Shown: positions 16,257-24,262 of the stretch, in pieces | Layout: each line of letters opens with the position of its first letter | How positions within the stretch are numbered: position 1 is the first letter of the stretch | Source: Nocardioides sp. Soil797 | GTDB taxonomy: Bacteria > Actinomycetota > Actinomycetes > Propionibacteriales > Nocardioidaceae | Length of the DNA stretch: 64,000 bases | Direction: 5' to 3' | Assembly (NCBI GenBank): GCA_001429555.1 | Contig: LMSR01000001.1 | Location: forward strand, 366,687-430,686 | The notes under the pieces: generated by a model | Databases searched by the model: none | Told to the model about the DNA's origin: nothing | What the model saw: the letters and a program-made list of their open reading frames with translations, nothing else | Translations under genes and position numbers: made by a program

Positions 16257-17507
16257 GGGGCGGTTCTCGAGCAGACCCTCGTCGCGCAGGACGTCGAGCA
16301 CGTCGTCGAGGGCGTCCTCGATCGAGCGGCCGGTCGTGTCGACGCGTACGTCGGCGTCCTCCGGCTCCTCGTAGGGCGACGAGATGCCGGTGAACTCGGG
16401 GATCTCTCCGGCGCGCGCCTTGGCGTAGAGACCCTTGCGATCGCGTCGCTCGCACTCCTCGAGGGGAGTCGCCACGTGCACCAGGAAGAACTCGCCACCT
16501 GCGGCGTCGACCATCCGGCGTACGTCCTGGCGGGTCTCGTCGAACGGTGCGATCGGGCTGACGATCGCCACCCCACCGTGGCGGGCGATCTCCGCGGCCA
16601 CCCAGCCGATCCGGCGGATGTTGGTCTCGCGGTCCTCCTTGGAGAAGGTCAGGCCGGCGCTGAGGTTTCGGCGTACGACGTCGCCGTCGAGGCTGGTGAC
16701 CGTGCGGCGACCCTGCTCCAGCAGCTTGTCCTGCAGGGCGCGCGCGATGGTCGACTTGCCACTGCCCGAGAGACCGGTGAAGAAGAGGACGAGACCGCGC
16801 TGGTCGGGGGCGGGGCGGTCGAAGTCGACGACGGCCTGGATGGTTGCGGGGTGGTTTCGAGACGGCTCGTTCGTCGCGCCCTCAACCACCGAGGACGGCT
16901 GGATGGTTGCCGATGGCAGTGCGAACACGGGGTCGCCGCCGGCGTAGTTGCCGACGACCTGCTGGCCGAGGAGGTGGTCGGCAGACGGGTCGTCGTGCGA
17001 CGGCAGTGGCACAGCGACGACGGAGGCGTCGGGCAGCAGGTCGGCCGCGGCCAGCGTGGCGCGGATCAGGCCGACCGTGCTGAGGTCATCGGGCGTGCCC
17101 GCTCCGACCAGGGCCAACAGCACCACCTTGCCGGTGGGCAGCGCGTCGAGCTCGGCCTGGGTCAGCGCATCGGTGACGGGCACGAATGTCGCGCCGGCAT
17201 GTGCTTCGCGCACCTGGCTTGGCGAGAGGTAGAGGCGACGGAACGGGCCGTACGCCGCGTGGGCCAGGTGGGTGACGTTGCCCTCGCGATCGATCGTGGC
17301 CAGGGGGAGGCCCTCAGGGTCGACCAGCTCGACGGTCTCGGTGTCGGCCAACGCCTCCGGCAGGTGGAGCCGCACCGGGGAGCCGGGTTCGTTGAACCCG
17401 GTCAGTGGGGCGTAGGCGCCGGTGACGAGCAGCTCGAGGTCGTCCAGCTCGCGCTGGGTGGGGCAGTGCTGCGGGTGATGGTTCTGGGGAGTCGACACGG
17501 GCGCCAT
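16254..17507 (-). CDS. Adenylyl-sulfate (APS) kinase with degenerate ATP-sulfurylase-like N-terminal region
   Basis: A 417-residue protein. The C-terminal half is a complete APS kinase, which phosphorylates APS to PAPS: Walker A GLSGSGKST at about 245-253, LDGDVVRRNLS, FSKEDRETNIRRIGW and the lid region RDRKGLYAKARAGEIPEFTG. The N-terminal part starts like the PUA-like domain of ATP sulfurylases (LDDLELLVTGAYAPLTGFNE near residues 21-40). I do not find the catalytic QxRNPxHRAHE motif, so sulfurylase activity is doubtful. The start is the ATG at 17507, just inside the upstream repeat. PAPS would serve sulfonation; a sulfotransferase-like gene lies at 46089. Confidence 0.88.
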   Translation of the reverse strand: MAPVSTPQNHHPQHCPTQRELDDLELLVTGAYAPLTGFNEPGSPVRLHLPEALADTETVELVDPEGLPLATIDREGNVTHLAHAAYGPFRRLYLSPSQVREAHAGATFVPVTDALTQAELDALPTGKVVLLALVGAGTPDDLSTVGLIRATLAAADLLPDASVVAVPLPSHDDPSADHLLGQQVVGNYAGGDPVFALPSATIQPSSVVEGATNEPSRNHPATIQAVVDFDRPAPDQRGLVLFFTGLSGSGKSTIARALQDKLLEQGRRTVTSLDGDVVRRNLSAGLTFSKEDRETNIRRIGWVAAEIARHGGVAIVSPIAPFDETRQDVRRMVDAAGGEFFLVHVATPLEECERRDRKGLYAKARAGEIPEFTGISSPYEEPEDADVRVDTTGRSIEDALDDVLDVLRDEGLLENRP

Positions 17508-17557
17508 CCTAGAGGTGGGCGGGCCGGTGGGCAGCGCCCCGCGGTCGCCCACCCTGT

Positions 17558-17614
17558 TGAGAGCAACGTTCTGGTCGGGTTTCGGCTTCAGACCCAGCCA
17601 ATTCGTTGCTCTCA
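17558..17614. repeat. Palindromic repeat family C, copy 2
   Basis: It has the same outer arms GAGAGCAACG (17559-17568) and CGTTGCTCTC (17604-17613) as copy 1 and the same 57-base length, but a different loop. With copy 1 it brackets the APS kinase gene. Confidence 0.8.
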
Positions 17615-17665
17615 CCGGCTGCGATCCGATGGACGGTCTGCTCGAGCATCGGAGGCAGCGCGCAG

Positions 17666-19447
17666 TCAGTCCAGCCCGGCTAGCAGGTCGGTGAAGACCT
17701 GCTGTGCCCGGCGAGGGATGCCCTTGTGTTGACCGCGGGCGTCGAGCTCGTAGTGCACGATCACGATCAGATTCCCCTTGCGGGCGATCAGCCGCGTGGT
17801 GTTCCCCTTGGTGGCCTGCCACGCCTTGTCTCCCATGCCCTCACTCAGGCCCTCGACGGACTTCATCGGCGCGACGTAGTTGGTCTTCTTCTCGTCACGC
17901 CACTTCGCGACCTGCTGCTCCGCCGCCTCGACGGACGTCAGCTCGGTGCCGTCATCCGCCGTGCGCGCAGACATCGGGAACATCTCGACACTCAGGTACT
18001 TGTACTGGTCGTCGGGCCGCTCCGATTCGCTCCACCTGCACCCGGAGGGACGCGGTAGGTCGGTCCGAAAGCCCAGGGCCCGCACCGTCGCCGGCCGGAT
18101 CGCGTCGCAGAGGGTCAACGTGTCGGCAGGAGTGACGTCGTCCTCGGCCCACGTCGTCGGGCGCTGATCGGGCGCTTGTGGCAGAGGCTCACCGGTGACG
18201 TCGAGGGCGTACGCCGACAACGTGCCGTCGCGCAGGACGTAGAGGTCGTCGTCGCTCCAGCCGAGTGACGCGGACGAGGTCGTGTCGTTGGCGGCAATGC
18301 GACCCACCTCCTTCGCGTCCGTCGGATCAGTGGGATCGGCCAGACCCACCCAGAGCTCGAGGCCGCGCGCATCGTCCTCCGGGTCGGGCACCACCCACTG
18401 CAGTGTCAACAGGTCGTCACCGGATCGGCCCGCGATCGCCGGATGCAACGCCGGGGCAGCCCACGTGCGCTGGCCGCTGGCCAGGTCGAATGCGTACGCC
18501 GGGCTGTCCTGGACGCCGATCGAGTACGACGCGATGAACTGTCCGTCGAGGGTGCCGAGCACCTTCGGGAAGTTCGCGTTGCTCTCGAAGCCGACGTACT
18601 TGCCGGGGTGACCGTTCTTGTCGAAGCGCTGGAAGAGCCGGTGGCCGCCCGCCTCGACGCCCAGGACCAACGGCTTCGCAGACACGACCCGGGTGATCCG
18701 GGTGCGTTCTTCGAGCGATGTCGACCAGAGCTCACGCATCGAGTCCTCGTCATACGCCGTGAGGGAGTTGGTGCCGTCCTGCGCGCTGCGACGGGAGACG
18801 ACCATGAGTCCTTCACCGAACTCCACGTGGTTGAGACAGGCGTCGGAATCCGGGAAGGCATTCGGCAGCCGCTTGCCGGTGCGCACGTCGAACCGGCGTA
18901 CGTCGTCGCAGTGGATCGGCATGCTGACCGTCTTCTCGGTGATGCTCGGCACCGCATCGTCGTTCAGGTATTCGGTGTCCCCGAGCGGTGCCTTCCACAA
19001 CAGCTTGCCCGCGTCGGTGTCGAATGCGCCGATGGTGTGGACGTCGCAGTCACTGTCGTCCGCGAACAGGAGGGCGACGGTGCCGTCCTCGTTGGGCTTC
19101 TCCGACATCCCACAGATCTGCCCCAGACGACTGGGGAGCGTGAACTCCCACTGCCGGGCGCCGTCCTCAGTGGCGAAGGCGGCCAGGCCGTTCGTGCCGG
19201 GAATGACCACGCTCGATCCAATCCGCCAGGTTGCGAGCGGGCCACCGGCGCGGGGCGCGAAGCTGGGGGTGCGCGCGGGAGACCCGATGGCGTCCACGTC
19301 CGCCGACCAGCTCGCCTCCATGGCCACCGGGCGTTCGATCTCCTCCGGCGGGTTGCTCCTGTCGCCCGCATCGTCGTTGCAGGCTGCGAACGGGAGCAGC
19401 AGGGAGGTGGCCAGCGCGACGAGCAGACTCTTCTTCACCTGCTTCAT
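17666..19447 (-). CDS. Lipoprotein with PQQ-like beta-propeller repeats
   Basis: A 593-residue exported protein. The N-terminus is a lipoprotein signal (basic MKQVKK, hydrophobic stretch, lipobox PFAAC with the lipidated Cys at 23). The body contains repeating segments of the type TNGLAAFATEDGARQWEFTL, FDTDAGKLLWKAPLGD and AFDLASGQRTWAAPALHP, the pattern of PQQ-like beta-propeller repeats. The last 150 residues form a separate domain. It would be anchored on the outer face of the membrane, possibly as a scaffold. No catalytic residues are recognised. It is convergent with nothing and divergent from the asparaginase gene. Confidence 0.8.
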   Translation of the reverse strand: MKQVKKSLLVALATSLLLPFAACNDDAGDRSNPPEEIERPVAMEASWSADVDAIGSPARTPSFAPRAGGPLATWRIGSSVVIPGTNGLAAFATEDGARQWEFTLPSRLGQICGMSEKPNEDGTVALLFADDSDCDVHTIGAFDTDAGKLLWKAPLGDTEYLNDDAVPSITEKTVSMPIHCDDVRRFDVRTGKRLPNAFPDSDACLNHVEFGEGLMVVSRRSAQDGTNSLTAYDEDSMRELWSTSLEERTRITRVVSAKPLVLGVEAGGHRLFQRFDKNGHPGKYVGFESNANFPKVLGTLDGQFIASYSIGVQDSPAYAFDLASGQRTWAAPALHPAIAGRSGDDLLTLQWVVPDPEDDARGLELWVGLADPTDPTDAKEVGRIAANDTTSSASLGWSDDDLYVLRDGTLSAYALDVTGEPLPQAPDQRPTTWAEDDVTPADTLTLCDAIRPATVRALGFRTDLPRPSGCRWSESERPDDQYKYLSVEMFPMSARTADDGTELTSVEAAEQQVAKWRDEKKTNYVAPMKSVEGLSEGMGDKAWQATKGNTTRLIARKGNLIVIVHYELDARGQHKGIPRRAQQVFTDLLAGLD

Positions 19448-19498
19448 GTGTCCCGCCCGTCGTCACCTCAAACCACACACAGCGATAGCGTCGGGCAC

Positions 19499-20458
19499 AT
19501 GAGTGCACCCGTCGTCGTCGCCGAAATCTTCCGCTCCGGTGTGGTGGAGGGCCACCACTACGGATCCATCGCCGCCCTCGACACCGCCGGTGAGGTGGAG
19601 TGGTCGGTCGGCATGGTCGACGAACCGGTCTTCCCGCGCTCCTGCAACAAGCCGATCCAGGCGCTGGCCATGGTCCGTGCCGGGCTCGACCTTCCGCCGG
19701 AGCTGCTCGCACTCTCCTGTGCCTCCCACTCGGGTGAGCCGTTCCACGTCGACGCCGTACGTCGGATCCTGGCCGGCGCCGGTCTGGACGAGTCGGCCCT
19801 GCAGTGCCCGCCCGACTACCCGCTGGACGACGCCGCCAAGGAGGCTGTGCTGCGCGCCGGGGGAGAGAAGGCGCCGGTGCTGATGAACTGCTCCGGCAAG
19901 CACGCCTCGATGCTGGCCACGTGTGTCGTCAACGGCTGGGACACCGCGACCTACCTCGAGGTCGACCATCCGTTGCAGGTGCTGATCGCCGACACCTTCG
20001 CCGAGCTGACCGGTGAGTCCGTTGCCCACGTGGCGATCGACGGCTGCGGTGCCCCGTTGCTGTCCACCTCGTTGGTCGGCCTGGCGCGTGCCTTCCGCAC
20101 GCTGGCCCTGGCCACCGACGGGCCCGAGGCCCGCATCGCCGCAGCGATCCGCGAATTCCCGCAGAACGTCTCCGGGTCGACCCGCGACGAGCGCACCCTG
20201 CTCACCGCCGTCCCCGGCGCCATCGGCAAGGCCGGCGCGGAGTCCTGCTATGCAGTCGCGCTGCCGAACGGTCAGGCCTTCGCCCTGAAGTGTGACGACG
20301 GGGCGCCCAGGGTGCGGCCGGTGCTGATGGCCGAAGCGCTGCGCCGCTCCGGTGTCCCCGCTCTCGACGGGGTGGACGCAGCAGCCATCGATCGCACCGG
20401 TGAGCTGCCGTTGCTCGGTGGCGGCAAGCCGGTGGGGGAGATCCGGGCGACCTTCTGA
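19499..20458 (+). CDS. L-asparaginase II family protein
   Basis: A 319-residue protein of the bacterial asparaginase II family (distinct from the E. coli AnsB fold). Recognisable conserved blocks are PRSCNKPIQALAMV near residue 44, LSCASHSGEPFHVDAVR near 70, NCSGKHASML near 126 and DGCGAPLLSTSL near 180. It would hydrolyse asparagine to aspartate and ammonia in the cytoplasm; there is no signal peptide. The ATG at 19499 begins the conserved N-terminus. Confidence 0.85.
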   Translation: MSAPVVVAEIFRSGVVEGHHYGSIAALDTAGEVEWSVGMVDEPVFPRSCNKPIQALAMVRAGLDLPPELLALSCASHSGEPFHVDAVRRILAGAGLDESALQCPPDYPLDDAAKEAVLRAGGEKAPVLMNCSGKHASMLATCVVNGWDTATYLEVDHPLQVLIADTFAELTGESVAHVAIDGCGAPLLSTSLVGLARAFRTLALATDGPEARIAAAIREFPQNVSGSTRDERTLLTAVPGAIGKAGAESCYAVALPNGQAFALKCDDGAPRVRPVLMAEALRRSGVPALDGVDAAAIDRTGELPLLGGGKPVGEIRATF

Positions 20459-20996
20459 CCTGCGCTGGGCGTCGATCTTCTACTGGACCGGTGCCGGTCG
20501 CCTGGCGGTCTCGTCGCCGCGGTCGCCTCGCCGCTCGACCTGGCGAAGGGCAGCTGGCTTGCGGCGTACCTCGTGCTCGTCGGTGACGTCGCCCAGTGCG
20601 GGATCGGTCGTGCGCAGCCTTCGCGGCTGCGCCGATCGTCGCGCCCGGTGCCGGCACCGCGCCGGAGGCCCTCGCGGCTGCGCCGATCGTCGCGCCCGGT
20701 GCCGGCGCCGCGCCGGAGTCAGGGCCCGTGCCCGGGGCTGGGTCCGTTCCCGACCGGACCAGGTGCAGTACGCCGGGTGGAACCTCGGCAACCTGCTGGT
20801 CGTCGTTGGTTCGCTGACCAGTTCGCCGTACGTCGTGGATGTCGGTGGCGTGCTTCTCCTGCCCGCATTGGCACTCGCGGTGTGGACCACCCGGAACGCG
20901 GCGTAGGGCCTCCCCCTGTGGGCCTGTCGGGCGGTGCTCCTGCTGCTCGCTGTGGCGATGCCGATCGGCCTGGTGCTTGCCCACCTGCGCGCCTGA
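20459..20996 (+). pseudogene. Decayed small membrane-protein gene
   Basis: Fragments of one protein can be read across this stretch in changing frames. WASIFYWTGAGRLA is followed, one frame over, by VAAVASPLDLAKGSWLAAYL, then VQYAGWNLGNLLVVVGSLTS. A single in-frame TAG follows, then GLPLWACRAVLLLLAVAMPI and a proper TGA. At least one single-base deletion (near 20507), further shifts in the middle and one stop codon break it, and no start codon is left. A 51-base unit is duplicated inside it (20621-20718). The predicted ancestor is a four-helix membrane protein of unknown role. Confidence 0.75.
20621..20718. repeat. 51-base tandem duplication inside the pseudogene
   Basis: Two copies, starting TCGCGGCTGCGCCGATCGTC at 20621 and 20672, differ at very few positions. 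The unit is a multiple of three bases, so it may have arisen while the gene was still coding. Confidence 0.75.
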
Positions 20997-21091
20997 CCTG
21001 TTCGTGGCGGAAGGAAGTTCGCTGGGGCCAGTGCTGGGCACACGCTCAGCGGGCGCTCTCCGTGGGTGAACTTCCTTGTGCCACGAACAGG
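20997..21091. repeat. Palindromic repeat family A, copy 1
   Basis: The left arm CCTGTTCGTGGCGGAAGGAA (20997 on, 24 bases in all) pairs with the right arm ending GCCACGAACAGG (21068-21091) with two mismatches. Other copies are at 35996-36083 and 36989-37076. Bases 21092-21253 hold no gene, only a single GCAGTTAGCAC half-site at 21150-21160 like the XRE operator. Confidence 0.8.
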
Positions 21092-21253
21092 TGTCCTGCG
21101 TTCGATACGCCTGCGCACTCCTCACCGGCCTGTCGGACCGGTGCGAGCCGCAGTTAGCACGGAATGCAGCGCTCATTGAACGTCGAATCACCTGTGGGGC
21201 AAGGGGATGGCCCGACAGGTGTGCGCAAGCCCACTCCTGCAGGACTTGCGTTT

Positions 21254-21269
21254 GCTAACTGCAGTTAGC
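21254..21269. promoter_or_regulatory. Perfect 16-base palindrome before the XRE regulator
   Basis: GCTAACTGCAGTTAGC is a perfect palindrome that ends 11 bases before the ATG at 21281. TATGGA at 21273-21278 could be the -10 element, which would place transcription start at or near the ATG (a leaderless message). The half-site GCAGTTAGCAC recurs at 21150-21160. Autoregulation by the XRE protein is the likely use. Confidence 0.6.
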
Positions 21270-21280
21270 ACTATGGAGTC

Positions 21281-21661
21281 ATGGCAAAGGGAATGGTCGG
21301 AAAGACCGTCGAGTCACTCGGCGACTACCTCAAGGAGCAGCGGACCTCCGCTGAGCTCTCGTTGAGGCAGCTCGCGGAGCAGGCCGGCGTGTCCAATCCG
21401 TACCTGAGCCAGATCGAACGTGGTCTGCGCAAGCCCTCCGCCGACGTGCTTCAGCAGATCGCCAAGGCGCTCCGAATTTCGGCGGAGCAGCTCTACATCC
21501 GCGCCGGGATCGTCAGTCCCGTCGACGGTGTGGGCGGCTCGGTGGAGTTGGCGATCCTCGCTGACTCCAAGCTCACGGAGCGGCAGAAGCAGTCCCTGCT
21601 CGACGTCTATTCGTCGTTCCTGGCCAGCAACGGCCCGGTCGACGACAAGACCGACAGCTGA
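21281..21661 (+). CDS. XRE-family transcriptional regulator (Rv0474-like)
   Basis: A 126-residue protein with an N-terminal helix-turn-helix: LSLRQLAEQAGVSNPYLSQI then ERGLRKPSADVLQQIAKAL, residues about 26-66. The C-terminal half (DSKLTERQKQSLLDVYSSFL) is short and helical. In M. tuberculosis the same gene order is found: Rv0474 (XRE regulator), hbhA (Rv0475), Rv0476. This supports orthology and a role in controlling the next gene. No Shine-Dalgarno sequence is evident before the ATG. Confidence 0.88.
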   Translation: MAKGMVGKTVESLGDYLKEQRTSAELSLRQLAEQAGVSNPYLSQIERGLRKPSADVLQQIAKALRISAEQLYIRAGIVSPVDGVGGSVELAILADSKLTERQKQSLLDVYSSFLASNGPVDDKTDS

Positions 21662-21717
21662 CCACCCACCCTGGAGCGGTCCGAGGGGATCGCACCGCAA
21701 GCATTGAGGAGATCGAC

Positions 21718-22386
21718 ATGGCCAAGGCCAAGTTCGACATCAAGTCCGAGGCGACCCGCCCCTTCTACGCCACCGTTGGCGCCACCGACCTTGCGGTCGA
21801 GGTCGCTCGTCAGTACGTCGCCGACGTGCAGAACCGCGTTGCCGGCGTGCAGAAGAAGGTGTCCTCCTTCGACTTCGAGCCGAAGAACCTGAACAAGCAG
21901 GCGCAGACCGTCGTGTCGGCCCGCGTGGACTCCGTGACCAAGGAGGCCAAGGACGCGCAGGCCAAGCTCGAGGCGAAGCTCGCCGAGCTGCAGGCCGAGG
22001 CGAAGAAGGCGCAGGCCCGTTTCGAGACCCAGGTTGCCGAGCTGCAGGCCGAGGCCAAGGCGTTCCCGAACAAGGCGCAGGACTTCGTCGCCGACGCCGT
22101 GTCCGAGGCGACCAGCACCTACACCGACCTGGTCAAGCGCGGCGAGAAGGCCGTTGCCAAGCTGCGCAAGGTCGAGGTGAAGGTTGACGTCGACTCCAAG
22201 AAGACCAAGACCACCGTCTCCGCCGACGTGAAGACCGCCACCGGCACCGCCAAGCCGGCCGCCAAGAAGGCGCCGGCCAAGAAGGCTGCCGCGAAGAAGG
22301 CCCCCGCCGCGAAGAAGGCGCCGGCCAAGAAGGCTGCCGCGAAGAAGGCCCCCGCCGCCAAGGCCACCGAGCCGAAGCAGGCCTGA
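21718..22386 (+). CDS. HbhA-like protein with lysine/alanine-rich tail
   Basis: A 222-residue protein. The N-terminal part begins MAKAKFDIKSEATRPFYATV. A long coiled coil follows (residues about 75-125, LEAKLAELQAEAKKAQARFE). The C-terminal tail from about residue 175 is made of repeats of KKAPAKKAAAKKAPAA, as in the heparin-binding tail of mycobacterial HbhA. Those proteins bind sulfated glycans or DNA/lipid surfaces and can be cell-envelope or lipid-inclusion associated. In this presumably environmental organism an adhesin role is uncertain. It follows the XRE gene by 56 bases, with TTGAGGAGATC before the ATG, and is followed by a clear terminator. Confidence 0.82.
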   Translation: MAKAKFDIKSEATRPFYATVGATDLAVEVARQYVADVQNRVAGVQKKVSSFDFEPKNLNKQAQTVVSARVDSVTKEAKDAQAKLEAKLAELQAEAKKAQARFETQVAELQAEAKAFPNKAQDFVADAVSEATSTYTDLVKRGEKAVAKLRKVEVKVDVDSKKTKTTVSADVKTATGTAKPAAKKAPAKKAAAKKAPAAKKAPAKKAAAKKAPAAKATEPKQA

Positions 22387-22431
22387 AGAGAGCAACCAGG
22401 GGAGGAGCAGCTGACGCTGTTCTGACTCCGT

Positions 22432-22470
22432 CACCACAGCCCCCGAGCCACTGGTCCGGGGGCTGTGGTG
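22432..22470. terminator. Intrinsic-type terminator after the HbhA-like gene
   Basis: CACCACAGCCCCCG (22432-22445) pairs perfectly with CGGGGGCTGTGGTG (22457-22470) around an 11-base loop. It lies 46 bases after the stop codon. Confidence 0.8.
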
Positions 22471-22538
22471 ATCTCCGAGACGCTTGCGAGCTGGTCGACA
22501 AATGGCCGGTCTGCTCGGCACCCCCGTAGGCTGGCACC

Positions 22539-22832
22539 GTGTTCGACATCTTCCTCATCGAGAGCTACGTGGTGCTGGCCGCCACGTTCATCGCCCTGGG
22601 CGTGAAGGTCTTCGCGTTCGTGAATGCGCTGTTGTGGCCGGCCGAGGCCTACTCCGCGGCGAACAAGCTCTCCAAGCCGGCCTGGCTGGCGATCCTCGGT
22701 GTCGCACTTGCCGCTCAGGTGATCCTGATCCAGTCCTCACCGTTGATGTTCCTGCACCTGATCGGTTCGGTGGCCGCGATCGTCTACCTCGTCGACGTAC
22801 GCCCCGCCGTCGCTGCACTGACCCGCCGCTGA
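22539..22832 (+). CDS. DUF2516 family membrane protein (Rv0476-like)
   Basis: A 97-residue protein from a GTG start (MFDIFLIESYVVLAATFIAL). It has three predicted membrane segments at about residues 5-32, 48-64 and 66-84, and a short basic tail (ALTRR). Position and length match Rv0476, the third gene of the conserved block. Its last 11 residues are encoded by the first unit of a 41-base tandem repeat, so the tail is not native family sequence. The function is unknown. Confidence 0.78.
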   Translation: MFDIFLIESYVVLAATFIALGVKVFAFVNALLWPAEAYSAANKLSKPAWLAILGVALAAQVILIQSSPLMFLHLIGSVAAIVYLVDVRPAVAALTRR

Positions 22833-22959
22833 CCGGCGTACGCCCCGCCGTCGCTGCACTGACCCGCCGCTGACCGGCGTACGTCCCGCGCTCGTGTCGG
22901 TGGCCCGCCGCTGACCGGCGTACGTCCCGCGCTCGCGTCGCTGGCCCGCCGCTGAGCGG
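22796..22959. repeat. 41-base tandem repeat, four copies
   Basis: Units start with CGTAC at 22796, 22837, 22878 and 22919; a partial fifth begins at 22960. Copies 1 and 2 are identical, and copies 3 and 4 share CGTACGTCCCGCGCTCG. The first copy contains the end and stop codon of the DUF2516 gene. The remaining gap 22960-23145 has only short GTGGTCGTTCG direct repeats and a GGAAAGAG ribosome-binding site. Confidence 0.88.
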
Positions 22960-23145
22960 CGTACGACGACCCGCCCGACGACCACAACGGGCCAGAACGG
23001 GGTGATTTCAGCGATTTCGACGCATTGTGGTCGTTCGCGTGGTCGTTCGTGTGGTCGCCCGATGCGTGGCCCGTGGACGGTGGCCGACGGTGGGCGTGGA
23101 AGGCTGGTCGGAGCCCGAGCCTCCGTCCGAACGGAAAGAGAAACC

Positions 23146-24096
23146 ATGCGTGCGATCCACATCAGCAACCTGGACGGTCCCGAGGCCGTCGAGCTCGTCG
23201 AGGTCCCCGACCCGACCAGCGATGACCAGGTGGTCATCGACGTCAAGGCCGCTGGGGTCGCCTTCCCGGAGGTGCTGCAGTCGCGGGGGCTCTACCAGAT
23301 GAAGCCCGATCTGCCGTTCGTGCCGGGCGCCGAGGTGGCCGGCATCGTCGCCTCCGCGCCAGCGGACTCGGGCCTCGCGGCCGGTGACCGGGTGGCCTCG
23401 CTGCCCATGCTCGGTGGATTCGCCGAGAAGGTCCTCGCCCAGCCACACCTCACCTTCAAGCTGCCCGACGAGGTCAGCTTCGAGGAGGGCGCGTCCTTCC
23501 TGTTCAACTACGGCACGTCCCACTTCGCGCTGATCGACCGCGGCCACCTGCTCGAGGGCGAGACCGTGCTCGTGCACGGCGCCGCCGGCGGCATCGGCAC
23601 CAGCGCCATCCAAGTGGCCAAGGCCTTCGGTGCCGGCCGGGTCATCGGGGTCACCTCGACGCAGGAGAAGGGCGAGATCGCGGTGGCCGCCGGGGCGGAC
23701 GAGTTCGTCCTGGCTGACGGGTTCAAGGATGCGGTCGGGCGATCGGTCGACATCGTCGTCGACCCGGTCGGTGGGGATCGCTTCACTGACTCCCTGCGCA
23801 CGCTGCGCGACCACGGGCGGCTCCTGGTCATCGGGTTCACCGCCGGAGACATCCCGACCGTGAAGGTCAACCGCCTGCTGCTCAACAACATCTCGGTCAC
23901 CGGCGTCGGCTGGGGTGCCTACGCGATGCCCCGACCCGGCTACATCGGCACCCAGTGGGACGCCATGGAGCCGCACCTGCGCAGCGGCGCGCTCAAGCCG
24001 GTCGTCGGGCCGAGCTTCCCGTTGGAGCGGGCTGCCGAGGCGCTCATGTGCCTCGAGCAGCGTCGGGCCACCGGCAAGGTCGTGCTCACCGTCTGA
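23146..24096 (+). CDS. NADPH:quinone oxidoreductase-like MDR family protein
   Basis: A 316-residue medium-chain reductase beginning MRAIHISNLDGPEAVELVEV. The nucleotide-binding loop is HGAAGGIGTSAIQVAKAFGA near residue 145. GGAAAGAG precedes the ATG at 23146. It is a paralogue of the protein at 8818 but stands alone, between a repeat array and a repeat-filled convergent gap. The substrate is unknown. Confidence 0.86.
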   Translation: MRAIHISNLDGPEAVELVEVPDPTSDDQVVIDVKAAGVAFPEVLQSRGLYQMKPDLPFVPGAEVAGIVASAPADSGLAAGDRVASLPMLGGFAEKVLAQPHLTFKLPDEVSFEEGASFLFNYGTSHFALIDRGHLLEGETVLVHGAAGGIGTSAIQVAKAFGAGRVIGVTSTQEKGEIAVAAGADEFVLADGFKDAVGRSVDIVVDPVGGDRFTDSLRTLRDHGRLLVIGFTAGDIPTVKVNRLLLNNISVTGVGWGAYAMPRPGYIGTQWDAMEPHLRSGALKPVVGPSFPLERAAEALMCLEQRRATGKVVLTV

Positions 24097-24237
24097 GCCG
24101 CGAGCCGCGAGCCGCGAGCCGCGAGCCGCGAGCCGCGGGTCGCGGGTCGCGCCGGTCGCAACCGTGCAGGTGCGGAGTTGTTGCCCCGAACCCGGGCCAG
24201 TTCACCGTCACGAGCTCGCAGGTGCGGAGTTGTTGCC
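24097..24237. repeat. GAGCCGC heptamer run plus paired family D repeat
   Basis: Bases 24097-24152 repeat GAGCCGC/GGGTCGC about seven times. Then CCGTGCAGGTGCGGAGTTGT (whole unit 24159-24185) and GCAGGTGCGGAGTTGTTGCC (24218-24237) form the second family D pair. The whole gap lies between convergent genes. Confidence 0.8.
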
Positions 24238-24262
24238 CTGGCCGGGCGAGTCGAGGCAGGCT

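Noticed and set aside
16248..17732. A 494-codon plus-strand frame opposite the APS kinase
   Set aside because: The minus-strand Walker A and APS kinase motifs are unambiguous.
20573..21157. An open frame of 194 codons through the pseudogene and repeat A copy 1
   Set aside because: It runs through repeat arms and changes protein character midway; the recognisable membrane-protein fragments lie in several frames, so this is not a gene.
24097..24152. GAGCCGC heptamer run as a possible coding or regulatory element
   Set aside because: It is simple low-complexity slippage sequence after a stop codon; nothing supports a function.
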